Below are positions 1 through 8,658 of a stretch of 64,000 nt of DNA, in pieces. The notes under the pieces were generated by a model. The model did not search any database. It was not told the DNA's origin and was given only the letters and a program-made list of their open reading frames with translations. Source of the stretch: Paraburkholderia agricolaris (GTDB lineage Bacteria; Pseudomonadota; Gammaproteobacteria; Burkholderiales; Burkholderiaceae); the NCBI RefSeq assembly GCF_009455635.1, contig NZ_QPER01000002.1:3410001-3474000 (forward strand), written 5' to 3'. Position 1 is the stretch's first letter; each line of letters starts with the position of its first letter. The translations under genes and the position numbers were made by a program.

Positions 1-103
1 GTTCAGTACGGATCGCCACCAGCGCCGACCACTCTACTAAGACGATCCCCATCGCCGACGGTGGTAATCGCGAAGAGGCCGCCAGCAAATGTACCGCCGT
101 TCC

Positions 104-451
104 TCAGCGTCGGGCAAATCTCGCAGTCAACCGCTCGACGATCTCTACGATCATCTCCCGATCCTTGCTGGAAACCCCAGTAAGTACGCGTGCAAGGTGC
201 TTAGCCTGATCGCTCGGGCGACTACTTGCTTCGGTCAGCAGGTCAGCAATATCGCAGTCAAAGACGTCGGCCAGTTGCATCAGCCGCGCAACATTGGGCA
301 TGACGAGTCCTCGCTCGATGCGCGACACCGCCTCATTACCTATTCCCAGTTGTTCAGCAACCTGCTCCTGCGTCAGATCCGCCGCAATGCGGTTTCTCGC
401 TATCGCCCGTCCCACCATCCCTGCCAATCGGCTCAGGTCCGCACTCGTCAT
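104..451 (-). CDS. XRE-family HTH transcriptional regulator
   Basis: A 115-residue protein with a helix-turn-helix of the Cro/C1/XRE type at about residues 24-62, recognisable by the run LTQEQVAEQLGIGNEAVSR. The rest is a short C-terminal helix region (residues 70-115) that probably dimerises. It reads away from a repeat-rich region at 510-565, so it most likely represses its own promoter and the rightward gene at 671. In ICEs such proteins often hold transfer or excision genes off; that role here is inference. Confidence 0.8.
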   Translation of the reverse strand: MTSADLSRLAGMVGRAIARNRIAADLTQEQVAEQLGIGNEAVSRIERGLVMPNVARLMQLADVFDCDIADLLTEASSRPSDQAKHLARVLTGVSSKDREMIVEIVERLTARFARR

Positions 452-509
452 ACCCCCTCCCTGTCACCCCGAATGGTTGATGACCAACTCATTGACATGA
501 AGGGCTTTT

Positions 510-565
510 TCAGTTGATATTCACCTTATAAAGTTGATTTCATCTGAACTTTTTCACCAACTGAC
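510..565. promoter_or_regulatory. Probable operator region for the XRE regulator
   Basis: This AT-rich stretch between divergent genes carries TCAGTTGAT (510-518) and its near inverted copy ACCAACTGA (556-564). Between them lies AAGTT...AACTT (531-551), and a further GACCAACTC lies at 482-490. A TATAAA-like box falls inside (526-531). Clustered copies of one half site between a repressor and a divergent gene fit autoregulation. No start site can be fixed by eye. Confidence 0.45.
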
Positions 566-670
566 GAGTTTCGTTCTCTACCGAGCGGGCCAGCGAGCGA
601 TGTGATCCGAGCGGGTTCGCGAACTTACGAGTCGTCTGGACGAGACTTGGCCTGATCTAGGACAATTGCA

Positions 671-1156
671 ATGACATCAGTGCACGCGTTCGCGAACCTG
701 AGCAAGCAGGAATACGACGGCCTGGCCGCTCTCAATGAACAGATCGAACGGGCAGAACAATGGATATATCGACGTAGTCGTGACATGGTGACGGCATACA
801 GTCTTGCTGCCGCGCAATCACGCCGTAACAACAACGGGAAACTGGATGAAGATGTGAGTCTGATCGGTACTGTGTTGTTTCTGATACGGGATGACCATCC
901 CGCCTTTCTTCCGGAGCACGATAATATCCTCGCGCGAATTGATATCCCTATCCTGCCCGCGACCAGTGTCGAAAAAAACTCAAGCCATCCAGCCCCGCGT
1001 ACTGGGTCCGACCTCGCTCAACGCCACAGCGACTGGAACGCACTCCTGCTGCACCTGTACGAACGGGTTCTGCAACGGGATACAGCCAAACTGTTGAGCA
1101 TCGGAGCACTGTGCATCGACGTGGCGCTCATCGAACAACAATTACGCTCCTGGTGA
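671..1156 (+). CDS. Unknown ICE protein, 161 aa
   Basis: I do not recognise this gene. It encodes 161 residues with no signal peptide or membrane segment. The N-terminal half (residues 8-60) looks helical and charged (KQEYDGLAALNEQIERAEQW), the middle holds a proline- and serine-rich linker near residue 95-112, and the last 45 residues are again helical. It is one of only two rightward genes at the left end of the transfer region and starts just downstream of the XRE operator boxes, so it is probably controlled by that repressor. Confidence 0.55.
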   Translation: MTSVHAFANLSKQEYDGLAALNEQIERAEQWIYRRSRDMVTAYSLAAAQSRRNNNGKLDEDVSLIGTVLFLIRDDHPAFLPEHDNILARIDIPILPATSVEKNSSHPAPRTGSDLAQRHSDWNALLLHLYERVLQRDTAKLLSIGALCIDVALIEQQLRSW

Positions 1157-1357
1157 ACGTTATCTCTGCGTAAAAATGCGGTGAGTGATGTAGTGATGTA
1201 CCGGTCCGCCAACCGACGGTGCCGTCCTTGATCGCGCTGCCAAGGACTCGTTGCATTCGCCGGATGACCGACTATATTTTTGTAAAAGAAATTAAACTGG
1301 TTTTGTCCGCTGATCCGACATCTACACCACACATCTCGCATCGAAGGAGAACGGAGC
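1157..1357. other. Intergenic region, possible site of oriT or promoter
   Basis: About 200 bases without a supported gene. An AT-richer patch (1,270-1,300) could hold a promoter for the membrane protein that follows. I could not identify an oriT nick motif by eye. Confidence 0.3.
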
Positions 1358-1786
1358 ATGAGCATCCTGAACCTCGCTATCAACTTAGCGATCCTGTGCG
1401 GGGTTGCCAGGGGAATCCAGTTATTCAGTCGCCATTGTCGGCACCGGTTTGGTCGCAGCTTCTTCACGGCGCGCGGTTTCTGGCTGTCGGCAATCGCTAT
1501 CAATTTCCTCTGGTGGGGATACTATTTCTGGACGACCGCTCAGTTGCGCCACGCGCCGCCATCTGGTGGACTTCTCCTCATGGCAATGGGCATTGGTGCT
1601 GCTGCCTGGCTGATATACGAGAATGTTCGGGATACCGACCTCCTGCATGGCATCGGCGGATCGTCTCTGCAGCTCGTGCTGTTTTCCCCGGTAGCCGTCT
1701 ACGGTTTTCCGCTTCTCTTGATCGCGATGCTCTTCCTGCTCTTTGCGTCATACAAGGGCGCGCCCGCATGGTTTGTCGATCCATAA
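1358..1786 (+). CDS. Integral membrane protein, 142 aa, possible entry exclusion or transfer-associated
   Basis: The start is supported by a purine-rich Shine-Dalgarno (GAAGGAGA) about 10 bases upstream. The protein has roughly four hydrophobic segments: residues 3-19, 40-58, 72-86 and 104-130. It lacks an export signal distinct from the first segment and has no catalytic motif I can see. It converges with the relaxase gene. Small polytopic proteins beside relaxase genes in conjugative elements are sometimes entry-exclusion or TraX-like proteins, but nothing in the sequence proves that. Confidence 0.6.
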   Translation: MSILNLAINLAILCGVARGIQLFSRHCRHRFGRSFFTARGFWLSAIAINFLWWGYYFWTTAQLRHAPPSGGLLLMAMGIGAAAWLIYENVRDTDLLHGIGGSSLQLVLFSPVAVYGFPLLLIAMLFLLFASYKGAPAWFVDP

Positions 1787-1804
1787 CGACATCGACATGA
1801 AGAC

Positions 1805-1830
1805 ATCGGGCGTCACGCCATACGCCCGAT
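1805..1830. terminator. Hairpin between convergent genes
   Basis: ATCGGGCG (1,805-1,812) pairs perfectly with CGCCCGAT (1,823-1,830) across a 10-base loop. It lies between the convergent membrane-protein gene and the relaxase gene. There is no T tract, so it may work as a weak bidirectional terminator or as part of another structured site. Confidence 0.4.
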
Positions 1831-1893
1831 CAACGCCCCAGGATTCTGATCTCCCGGTCTCCGGTTGCTACCGACACGGCCCGATCCCCCGTG

Positions 1894-2910
1894 TCAGCGA
1901 TCGATATACAGACCTGGATCGTTCGGCCGATTGTCCCGCTTTGGTGGCGTGCGTTCCAGTTGCGGCGGGCCTTTCTGCTGAAGACTATTAGCGGCCGTTG
2001 GCACGTCCCGTAGCACTGGCATCGTCCGCACGAAGTCCGCAATACCGACCGCCATCGCACGATCCTGCCTCGCAGGCGACGCTGCGATTACCCGTGCCAA
2101 CTCCCACCACGCGGAGAGCACGCCGTCATAAGACTGCGATCCAGCCCGGCGCTGCTCCGCGTTTGCTACGGCCTGCCAGTACATCGGCACCTCGCCCCGA
2201 GCCAGCATATGCGCGACGCCCTGTTTCGGATAACGTCGTGTGACACCCCGCGCCCTCCGGGGTGTTGCATTGGCCTCGACGCCATGCACGCGTAGCTGCT
2301 CGGCGAATCGCTCGCGCCACTGCCGAAGATCCTGCCTGCGCGGATTGAGACGTCGACCATCGGGTCCCCGTACCTGTACGCTCAGGTGGACGTGTGGGTG
2401 AGCTTCGTCGTCATGTGCTGCAAAAACATATGCGCGCCCATCACCAAACTCGATCGCCGCAAAGTCTCGTGCGGCATCGCGCACTGCCTGCCGGTTCGTA
2501 CCCGGTGGCATGGAAAGCAGCACATTGAATACCTCTCGACGATGACTCGCCTCCGGTATTCCCCAGCCTCCGAGCTGCCAGGTTCTTGCAAGGTCACGCA
2601 CGGCTTCAGGTCCCGAAATCCTGTCGCCGTTCTGGTCTTCCAGTTCGACCTGCCCGTTACGCGAGATATAACGGAGATGTCGGCGTACTGCACCCATACC
2701 CTGGGCACTCGATGCCTTGTTGGTGATCTTGACCATCACCTCCGGCGTACGTCTGAGCGTCCGGACCAACTGGTCCCGCATACGAGTGGCTGCATCTCGC
2801 ATGGTCGCACGCGAAAGCCGCGGTGCGCCGACATGCCTGAACGGCTCCTGAAACAGGCGGTCACCCCAGTTCAGGAGCATCGCGTCGATGTATGCCTTCG
2901 GGTAAGCCAT
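1894..2910 (-). CDS. MOBP-type relaxase (mobilization nuclease)
   Basis: The relaxase nicks oriT and carries the transferred strand into the recipient. From the ATG at 2,910 it has 338 residues. The histidine triad used for metal binding is clear: H-x4-H-x-H-x-H at about residues 166-175 (AAHDDEAHPHVHLSVQ). A YISRNG segment near residue 81 carries the probable catalytic tyrosine. The family (relaxase/mobilization nuclease, VirD2-like) is usually 300-700 residues, so this is a compact member without a helicase or primase tail. The chosen ATG follows the mobC stop by one base (TGACATG); an ATG at 2,931 overlapping mobC is an alternative. Confidence 0.87.
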   Translation of the reverse strand: MAYPKAYIDAMLLNWGDRLFQEPFRHVGAPRLSRATMRDAATRMRDQLVRTLRRTPEVMVKITNKASSAQGMGAVRRHLRYISRNGQVELEDQNGDRISGPEAVRDLARTWQLGGWGIPEASHRREVFNVLLSMPPGTNRQAVRDAARDFAAIEFGDGRAYVFAAHDDEAHPHVHLSVQVRGPDGRRLNPRRQDLRQWRERFAEQLRVHGVEANATPRRARGVTRRYPKQGVAHMLARGEVPMYWQAVANAEQRRAGSQSYDGVLSAWWELARVIAASPARQDRAMAVGIADFVRTMPVLRDVPTAANSLQQKGPPQLERTPPKRDNRPNDPGLYIDR

Positions 2911-2911
2911 G

Positions 2912-3466
2912 TCACCGGCTCCATCGATCAAGGTTCGCTCGAACGAGCGCAGTCACTGCACGCAGATGCACGTCGATCTGGTTCCGAATGACTCCAACCT
3001 GGTTGTTCCCGTTGGGTTCCGTATCGAACGCAGGGCCTTCCCGCGCAAGCTGCCCCAACCATCGGCTAATCGCGGCAAGCTGCTGGTTCGAATCTGACAA
3101 TAGTCGCATTTCCTGCGCTCCGAACTGTGGTTCCCGTTTCAGTTGCGCGCGAATCAGCGCCACAATCCAGCGGTTGCTGGTCATACCGAACGCTGCGGCC
3201 CGCTGTTCCACCGATTCCAGTTCTGTGTGCGTCAGCCTGATCTCGATCCGTGTCCGAGGCTCGTCGATACTGATCCATTGCACTCCCGCTTCGACCCCAG
3301 TCTCGTCGGCGTCCGGGTTGGCATCTGCTCCCAACGCCACCGCAATGACTTGCCGGGCGCCCTCAGCAGATGTCAGGCCGCGGCGCGTACACCAGCGATC
3401 CCAGTCCGGTCGCATCCCCCTGAGCTCGACGCACAGGCGCTCTCGCAAACGTGTAGCCACGCGCAT
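2912..3466 (-). CDS. mobC: MobC-like relaxosome accessory protein
   Basis: A 184-residue DNA-binding accessory protein directly upstream of the relaxase, as is usual for MobC. The central segment (LTHTELESVEQRAAAFGMTS, around residues 77-96) matches the ribbon-helix-helix-like pattern of MobC/TraJ-type proteins that bind oriT and recruit the relaxase. The C-terminal half is helical and includes a repeated hydrophobic pattern suited to oligomerisation. The start at 3,466 was chosen because it falls just after the stop of the preceding gene (3,475); the longer reading frame overlaps that gene deeply. Confidence 0.72.
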   Translation of the reverse strand: MRVATRLRERLCVELRGMRPDWDRWCTRRGLTSAEGARQVIAVALGADANPDADETGVEAGVQWISIDEPRTRIEIRLTHTELESVEQRAAAFGMTSNRWIVALIRAQLKREPQFGAQEMRLLSDSNQQLAAISRWLGQLAREGPAFDTEPNGNNQVGVIRNQIDVHLRAVTALVRANLDRWSR

Positions 3467-3474
3467 GTTTCCGC

Positions 3475-4989
3475 CTAGCGTGCTGGCGAAGGGTCGACTG
3501 GCGTGCGCACAAACTCGCGCTCGATTTCCCGTGCAGGTATACACCCGGCCGCGGGCCGTGCCCATCGATCCCGTTCCGACTGGGCTTTCGGATCGAAGAC
3601 TCTCGGTCGCGGCACCGGAATCCCCTCCCGGCCAAACGCATCCAGCATCTCCTCCGCGCGTTGCCGCACGCGTGCGATCGAACGCGCGCTGAATCCCTGT
3701 TCCCGCATGGCTCCGGCCAGTACCGCCAGGTTCAGAACCTTGTCCTCATCAGTTACCGTGAATGGTCGATGCGCCTGCCGGCCCTCGCGCGCTGACGCGT
3801 CCACAGAGGCCGTCGACACACCGGATGCGCCTTCGGATCGATCTACGAACCCGGCAATCGATCTTTCACGGCGCGTCACATCGACCTGCCAGGAATTCCG
3901 GTGAACGTCCCTCTCTTTCTCGCCGACCACCGCGCCGTTGTCATCAAGAATCGGCATCTTGACGGGGACGATGCGTCGACCCAGGTTTTCCAGTGTGATG
4001 TGGTCCCCTAGTTCAGCGCGTGATGCGAGCATGGCGCGTTCCAGATCTATTCCCCAGACAACGCGCCCGGTACCCCTCGCGTCGCGGAATGCCACGTAGT
4101 AGGAGTCGCTTCGTGCCGGGTTATGCAGGTACGGCGCACGGCCGTGCTCGAGCAGTTCGCCGGCATACTGCCGTGGGGTCTCGGGTTCGTCACTAACCAC
4201 CTGTGGTTCCGCCCGGTTGAGTCGGTGCTGATCTTCGGAGCGTGCAGGCACCGGCCGAGCCATGCCGCCTGCGGGGTTGGGTGTTTCCGTCGCGGATGTG
4301 GACGCCTTCGCCAGTGCACTGTTGTCGTCCGGCGGCGATTGCGTTCCGGCAGGAGGCATCGATGCGTCAGCCTCCATCCGGTTCTGCGGACGTGCCTGCC
4401 GGGCATCCGCCAGACGCGCGAGATCAGCGGCCTTCGGCTCATACCCACTCACCTCGATGCCAAGCAGTGTCCCTTGCAGCCACACTTCGCTGCGGAATGC
4501 CTCATGCCCAGATACGCGAATCCGCGTCCACGATTTGGCCGAGGCAATTTCAACCATCGACTCGACCACGTCCGGCCGGTTATGCTCGGTGACGAGGTAC
4601 GGCCCCAGATCCTCAAACGCGAGCTGATACGGTGCATCCTTGAGGAAGTACTGATTGCCCGCACGCAGGTAACGCTTGCGCACACGCTCGGGTGGCTGAT
4701 CGAGCGGTGCACGCGCAGAAGCATTGCCCCGCGACGGCGCACTGATACCAGGACTCGCATCTGACTGCCGGATCACTTCGGCATTGTCGCGGGCCACCTG
4801 ATCGCGCAGGCGCGAGCGGGCCGCATCGAACTCACGTCGGCGCCGGGCTGACACAGCATCCATAGCCGCCGCGTCCAGCTGTTGGGTACGACCTGCGCTG
4901 CCGGATTGTTCTACGGCGCCAGGTAAGCCATGAATATCCTGCTCGATCACGTTGATGACCGGCTCGGCAGGCAATGATGTTTCAGTCAT
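3475..4989 (-). CDS. LPD7/KfrB-domain polyvalent protein
   Basis: A 504-residue protein found on conjugative elements. Residues about 110-200 form an LPD7 domain (YFLKDAPYQLAFEDLG ... FRSEVWLQGTLLGIEVSGYEP). Residues about 275-370 resemble a KfrB domain (ELLEHGRAPYLHNPARSDSY, then VVWGIDLERAM). The two are joined by low-complexity, proline- and alanine-rich linkers. LPD7 proteins are known from comparative genomics as parts of polyvalent proteins delivered with conjugating DNA or phage DNA. The ATG at 4,989 is preceded by GAGG at a good distance. Its position between primase and mobC fits a role at the relaxosome or in the recipient, but the activity is unknown. Confidence 0.75.
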   Translation of the reverse strand: MTETSLPAEPVINVIEQDIHGLPGAVEQSGSAGRTQQLDAAAMDAVSARRRREFDAARSRLRDQVARDNAEVIRQSDASPGISAPSRGNASARAPLDQPPERVRKRYLRAGNQYFLKDAPYQLAFEDLGPYLVTEHNRPDVVESMVEIASAKSWTRIRVSGHEAFRSEVWLQGTLLGIEVSGYEPKAADLARLADARQARPQNRMEADASMPPAGTQSPPDDNSALAKASTSATETPNPAGGMARPVPARSEDQHRLNRAEPQVVSDEPETPRQYAGELLEHGRAPYLHNPARSDSYYVAFRDARGTGRVVWGIDLERAMLASRAELGDHITLENLGRRIVPVKMPILDDNGAVVGEKERDVHRNSWQVDVTRRERSIAGFVDRSEGASGVSTASVDASAREGRQAHRPFTVTDEDKVLNLAVLAGAMREQGFSARSIARVRQRAEEMLDAFGREGIPVPRPRVFDPKAQSERDRWARPAAGCIPAREIEREFVRTPVDPSPAR

Positions 4990-5047
4990 GGAGGAACCTC
5001 TTACAGATCGGGTATGACTCGTCGCAGCCGGCGACGCATGAGATGGT

Positions 5048-6925
5048 TCACCGGTCAGGTCCTGAAGGGTCCTGCGATGCCGCCCGCTCCTTCGACTGCT
5101 CCAGCGCCGCCGCGCGAGCCTCACGCACGCGCGCCCACGACCGAGCCTGCAACTGGTCCAGCATCCCTTCCAGATTCGGACTGAAGTTCAGTTCGCGTGC
5201 CGACTTCTTCAGCGAGCCGACCGTGCGCTCGAGCAGATCCCGCGCGCGATCCCACGGATAGACTTTCGGCCTCTCCCCGTCGTATCCGATCTGAAGCTCC
5301 GACCCGTTCAGGCGGGCGTTCTCATCCATCCACCGGAGCCGATCCGACGCAAACTCCATCTGACCTTTCGGATGGAACACGACGCTGCGCGTTGCGACCT
5401 CCTGAATCAGGTATTGCTCAGTGTTGAACACCTCTCCTCGGTAGGGACCTCCGTTCTCGCGCGGTGTGCCCATGCGGAGCGGTGTGCCGAAGCGGTGCTC
5501 GGCAAGCGCCCGGACCTCGTTGGGCACGTCCCCCACACCGAACAGCGGTTCACCAACAGGCGGGCGGGCCGGCACAAAACGCGTCGTCCCGGCTGCCTGA
5601 GAATCAGCCGCCAGCGGCAATGCGGGCTGCTCGACCGCCGTCCCCTTCCCAGCCCCATTCACCTCGGCCGCTGCGCTCGCCTGAACGTGAGCCTCCGGCG
5701 CATCGGACTTTCTCTGGGCACCGCGTTTAGACGGCCAGCGACGCGAACTTCCCTCTGCGTCGTTCACCAGGGTTGCTTTCACACGGCTCATCACTTCCTC
5801 CTTTGGTTCGTCCGTCTTTGCGTCGGCCGCGTCGGTTACGCTAGCCACATCCGGTTCCATGCCATCGACTGCCAGTCCAACGCTTCTGAATGCGATTTCG
5901 CGCAAACGGTCCCCGACGCGCGCCTCCCCAAACAGCACTGCCATGTCATTGAAATCAGTCGGGGGTTTGCCATCCAGCTGTGCGTCGTCAGCGAATGCAG
6001 GCAGTGCCAGACGTGCCCGCGACTCCCCGGCTGCCTGCCGGGCCTTGGTTTCTCCGGGCCCGATCTCTCCGAGTACAACCAGATCAGCATCGGGATATCG
6101 TTCGCGCAACGCGCCGGCGACCTCAGGTAGCGTGCCGCTCGACAAGGTCGCAAGTGCCACCCAGCCCGTCGCCCTGTGCGCGGATAGCACCGTTGCCATG
6201 CCTTCGCCAATCAGGATCGGTGTGGTGAGTTCACGCTCTGCCGGTGCGGGTCCGGCGATCCAGTACCCACCTCGCTTGACGCCTCCGGCCAGCGATGACT
6301 TGCGGCCCTGTTCATCAATCAGCTCAAGTGTCGAGATCGCCTTTCCGATCCAGAACGGCACCACCAGCACACGTCCCTTGAGCAGTTGCTCGTCGCTCGC
6401 CGCGACGTACCCCAGCAATGCATGCAGTTCGGGCGCCTCCAGTTCGCGCAGTGAGCGCGTCGGTTCGAGTTGTTTGCGAACGAGATAGGGGTGTTGCGGG
6501 CCCACGGGTCGCGCCCATTGCCAGATTTCCTGTGCCTCGCGAGCCACCGCCGCGTGCCGGGCCTGCTGCCGGGCCTCATCGCGAGCCCTGCGCTCAAGCA
6601 CATCCGGTTGTGGCGCGAGCGCTGTTGCCATCCGGTCGGGATAGTGAGTTCGCTTCAGATCGAAGCCGTGCTGCCGCGCGAGCCAGAAAAGGGATGCGAG
6701 CGTCTTGCCACCGGACTCCCTTGCCGAACGCCACGTGGTGCGTGCCGAACGCTCGTTGTAATTGGTGGCCGTACGGCTCCATTCGTCCCAGATGTCGAAG
6801 CCGGCATCGCCGAAGCCGTGCTTGAGCGCAAATGCCATGTCGACCCATGTGCCGTAGTCATCCGCAGGAATGACGGCCAGTGCGGCCCGCACACGCGTGG
6901 TCTCATCCACCCAGGCCGTGCTCAT
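5048..6925 (-). CDS. TraC-like DNA primase (PriCT-2 / Toprim)
   Basis: A 625-residue conjugative primase candidate, whose relatives make RNA primers on transferred single-stranded DNA. Residues 5-90 match a PriCT-2 type domain (VDMAFALKHGFGDAGFDIWDEWS). A Toprim-like fold follows at about 225-330, with the conserved glutamate segment ILIGEGMATV and FNDMAVLFG. The second Toprim acidic motif, normally D-x-D, reads GEIGPGE here, which is unusual. The C-terminal 110 residues resemble a KfrB domain (YRGEVFNTEQYLIQEV ... VVFHPKGQ). The start codon overlaps the stop of the coupling-protein gene by four bases, so it belongs to the transfer operon. Confidence 0.78.
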   Translation of the reverse strand: MSTAWVDETTRVRAALAVIPADDYGTWVDMAFALKHGFGDAGFDIWDEWSRTATNYNERSARTTWRSARESGGKTLASLFWLARQHGFDLKRTHYPDRMATALAPQPDVLERRARDEARQQARHAAVAREAQEIWQWARPVGPQHPYLVRKQLEPTRSLRELEAPELHALLGYVAASDEQLLKGRVLVVPFWIGKAISTLELIDEQGRKSSLAGGVKRGGYWIAGPAPAERELTTPILIGEGMATVLSAHRATGWVALATLSSGTLPEVAGALRERYPDADLVVLGEIGPGETKARQAAGESRARLALPAFADDAQLDGKPPTDFNDMAVLFGEARVGDRLREIAFRSVGLAVDGMEPDVASVTDAADAKTDEPKEEVMSRVKATLVNDAEGSSRRWPSKRGAQRKSDAPEAHVQASAAAEVNGAGKGTAVEQPALPLAADSQAAGTTRFVPARPPVGEPLFGVGDVPNEVRALAEHRFGTPLRMGTPRENGGPYRGEVFNTEQYLIQEVATRSVVFHPKGQMEFASDRLRWMDENARLNGSELQIGYDGERPKVYPWDRARDLLERTVGSLKKSARELNFSPNLEGMLDQLQARSWARVREARAAALEQSKERAASQDPSGPDR

Positions 6926-8658
6926 TGCCGTGCTCCCTGGCTCGCCGGGACATTCGATCTGTCGGCGGGTACGCCTCCACGCCTCGCGCGCACAGGTTTT
7001 GCCGGCGCGAGGTCGGCCACATCAAGATCCGCCACGGTCAGCCGACGTGTCGCACACGCGACGCGCGCGGCGGGGACACCCAGCAACATGAAATGCCGCT
7101 CGACATACGCCACAGCCTCGTCCTCGCTCAGGTCAGAAAGCCGTTGCGGGAGATCGCGTGGATCCCAGGCCTGCAAGACTTCCAGATAATCAGCCGGTAC
7201 CTGGATGGGGCCCTCGCCTTCAGGGTCAATCTCCTCTGGCTGTACCTCCCGCAATCGTCGTTCGGCCTGGGCACGGAAGCGTGCGAGATTCATCGCCGGT
7301 ACTGGAGGTGCCGCCGATACACGCGAAGCAAACACGGGATCGCGCCAGTAGCAGATCCGGTCAGCCAGAATGGGCTTTGTGTTCTCCAGCAGGATGATTT
7401 CCTTGTCGCGACCGAGCTCCTTCAGCTCCTGCGGCAACAGCAAAGCCCGGCGTTGCTCCGACGTGCTTTCGCTCGATCCACCCCGGCCGCCGAAGATTGC
7501 GCTCGACCGGCTTACGCTACGCGAATGATCGGTGAAGGTACCAAGCATCTCGGAATACTCGTTCGCGTCTTTCTGCTCGCGTGGCGCATAGAGAATCTGC
7601 ATCGCGTGGTTCGTGAGGAACGTTCGGGCGTCCGCCCGGCCGTACACGGATTCGAGCTGCGCCACCGACTGGACAACCGACAGTAGCCGCAGGTTGTAGC
7701 CCGCCATGTACGCGACTGCGCGAGCGATGATGTGGATCTTGCCGATCGCTGTCATTTCATCGAGCAGTAGCAGGCACTGGAAGCGGAGCGTGGGATCCGC
7801 CTCGGGCAACTGCTTTGTGTTGAGATTGACGAGTTGTGAGAACACCAGATTCACGAGCAGCGCTGCCTCGGACAGATGATCCGGTGTGATCCCGATATAG
7901 ACCGACATGCGGCGCCGACGCACATCGCGCAGATCGAAGTCGTTGCCACTCGTTGCTGCATCGACAATTGGGTTGGCCCAGATCGTCAGCGGCGCATGGA
8001 ATGTCGCAAGGATGCTCGCGAGCACCTTGTCATCGTTCGACAGGAAACGGTTCAGGGCGTCGATACACGGCCCGGTCAATAGATCGCGATGCTGGACGAG
8101 CGCACGCTGCAGGTACGCCTTGACCGGCATGCCGTTGCCGGACGACTGCCGCAGTACCTCGCCCATCGTAACCGGATAGTCAGGAATGGATGCGCTACTG
8201 CCTGCCCGCTTTGCATCACGCCACTCACAGAGCAACAGTACGATGCCGAGAAACAGGTTGCGCGCCTGGTCCTTCCAGAAGTCATCGTGGCCGCCCAGCG
8301 GATACAGGGCATAACCAATCGCGAGAATATCCCCCACACGGAACAGTCCATCCGAGATTGCCGACAACGGGTTGTAACGATGCGTGCGACCGTCCTCCGC
8401 AAACGGATCGAACAGATACACGTCCTGCCCGTGTGTGCGCCGGAATCCTGCGGTGAGCGCATAGTTTTCGCGCTTGATGTCGAGCACCACAACGGAGTCG
8501 GGATAGCTCAACAGGTTCGGTATCACGATGCCAACGCCCTTGCCGGATCGCGCGGGTGCCGCGAGCAGCACGAACTGCTGTCCGGCGAAACGTAGATAAC
8601 GACCTCGCCAGACACCCACGACAATGGATGGGGCGTCCATGTTCAGTCGCGCGTTCAT
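6922..8658 (-). CDS. virD4: VirD4/TraG coupling protein, ATPase part
   Basis: The coupling ATPase links the relaxosome to the secretion channel. The 578-residue ORF starts almost at the conserved GRYLRFAGQQFVLLAAPARS block and contains Walker A (ARSGKGVG, about residues 34-41), a following VVLDIKRENY segment, and Walker B (LLLLDEMTAIGK, about residue 290). It has no membrane segments. In normal VirD4 these come first, about 150 residues ahead of Walker A. They are encoded here by the preceding ORF (8,655-9,056), whose stop overlaps this start as ATGA. The enzyme therefore appears to be two separately initiated chains or a product of frameshifting. Confidence 0.88.
   Translation of the reverse strand: MNARLNMDAPSIVVGVWRGRYLRFAGQQFVLLAAPARSGKGVGIVIPNLLSYPDSVVVLDIKRENYALTAGFRRTHGQDVYLFDPFAEDGRTHRYNPLSAISDGLFRVGDILAIGYALYPLGGHDDFWKDQARNLFLGIVLLLCEWRDAKRAGSSASIPDYPVTMGEVLRQSSGNGMPVKAYLQRALVQHRDLLTGPCIDALNRFLSNDDKVLASILATFHAPLTIWANPIVDAATSGNDFDLRDVRRRRMSVYIGITPDHLSEAALLVNLVFSQLVNLNTKQLPEADPTLRFQCLLLLDEMTAIGKIHIIARAVAYMAGYNLRLLSVVQSVAQLESVYGRADARTFLTNHAMQILYAPREQKDANEYSEMLGTFTDHSRSVSRSSAIFGGRGGSSESTSEQRRALLLPQELKELGRDKEIILLENTKPILADRICYWRDPVFASRVSAAPPVPAMNLARFRAQAERRLREVQPEEIDPEGEGPIQVPADYLEVLQAWDPRDLPQRLSDLSEDEAVAYVERHFMLLGVPAARVACATRRLTVADLDVADLAPAKPVRARRGGVPADRSNVPASQGARQ

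Noticed and set aside
89..517. 142-residue rightward frame
   Set aside because: It is the antisense of the XRE regulator, whose family features are clear.
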